NCBI GenBank assembly: GCA_903851415.1
Contig: CAINOE010000211.1
Location: forward strand, 1 to 64,000
Source of the DNA: an uncultured Rhodopila sp.
GTDB taxonomy: Bacteria > Pseudomonadota > Alphaproteobacteria > Acetobacterales > Acetobacteraceae
DNA length: 64,000 nucleotides
Reading direction: 5' to 3'
The notes beneath the pieces are model-generated. The model ran no database searches. It worked only from the letters and a program-made list of their open reading frames with translations, and was not told the DNA's origin. Shown one piece after another: positions 63,850-64,000 of this stretch. The first letter of the stretch is position 1. Each line of letters begins with the position of its first letter. Both the position numbers and the translations under genes were made by a program.

Positions 63850-64000
63850 CTAAAAAGCCGTGTGACCGAACATCGAGTCCAGGAGCACATACAGCAGACC
63901 GCCAATCAGGAAACCGACAATCGTTCCGTTCATGCGGATATATTGCAGATCCTTGCCGATGCGTAGCTCCAGCCGATCGGTGATCGTATCGGAATCCCAG
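63850..64000 (-). CDS. DUF445 family membrane protein, C-terminal end
   Basis: Only the last 49 residues are in the window; the gene starts beyond base 64000. They read DLQYIRMNGTIVGFLIGGLL near the end, the typical C-terminal signature of DUF445 membrane proteins (IRxNGxxVGxLxG), with a final helix and the tail DSMFGHTAF. Function unknown. Confidence 0.72.
   Translation of the reverse strand, partial: WDSDTITDRLELRIGKDLQYIRMNGTIVGFLIGGLLYVLLDSMFGHTAF

Overview
This is a GC-rich window, probably from an alphaproteobacterium of the Rhodospirillales or Acetobacteraceae type. That placement is an inference from codon use, gene families and a family of GC-rich intergenic palindromes; there is no rRNA or other marker gene to confirm it. 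I recognised no tRNA, rRNA, CRISPR array or complete insertion sequence.

Layout. 1-4785 (minus): a Gld-type ABC-2 export module (ATPase, permease, GldG-like protein, DUF4340 protein with a pentapeptide-repeat tail that runs off the edge). 5160-7917: an isolated CheZ-like phosphatase and a CopA-type copper ATPase. 8000-10032: two toxin-antitoxin-like modules, one an AT-rich DUF4258/MqsA-like pair and one TacA/TacT-like. 10202-14857 (minus): an unusual cluster of ATP-grasp protein, cytoplasmic solute-binding-like protein, HypB-like GTPase, ABC ATPase without a permease, and nitroreductase. 15010-15270: remains of an aldehyde dehydrogenase gene. 15387-17919: a PhnCDE-like transporter. 18044-25675 (minus): a complete ATP-dependent (class I) benzoyl-CoA reductase operon, had-oah-dch-bcrCBAD, encoding dearomatisation of benzoyl-CoA through ring opening.

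25876-31925 (minus): a flavin reductase-like protein and pstSCAB-phoU-phoB, preceded by a three-repeat Pho box. 32438-43568 (plus): pckG, frdABCD, mutA-mutB and meaB, together an anaerobic C3/C4 block able to link PEP, oxaloacetate, fumarate, succinate and methylmalonyl-CoA. 43718-48975: dut, a small membrane protein, and a coupled hydrolase / spermidine-synthase-like / Tat-exported Pcm-like operon. 49031-49612: an inverted-repeat element abutting a broken envelope gene. 49845-54667: metal transport, with a VIT-like protein and a non-canonical NRAMP beside a soluble MgtE-N/CBS protein. 54824-60824: beta-propeller, methyltransferases, XdhC, CoxE and a luciferase-like oxidoreductase. 61275-63424: a ParA plus AlbA/Schlafen-type ATPase pair. 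63850-64000: the end of a DUF445 protein.

Taken together the genes suggest a facultative or anaerobic organism that degrades aromatics, respires or ferments through fumarate, and manages phosphate, copper and divalent metals. The strongest candidate for an undescribed system is the 10.2-14.9 kb cluster; the NRAMP/MgtE-N set and the ParA/AlbA pair come next.
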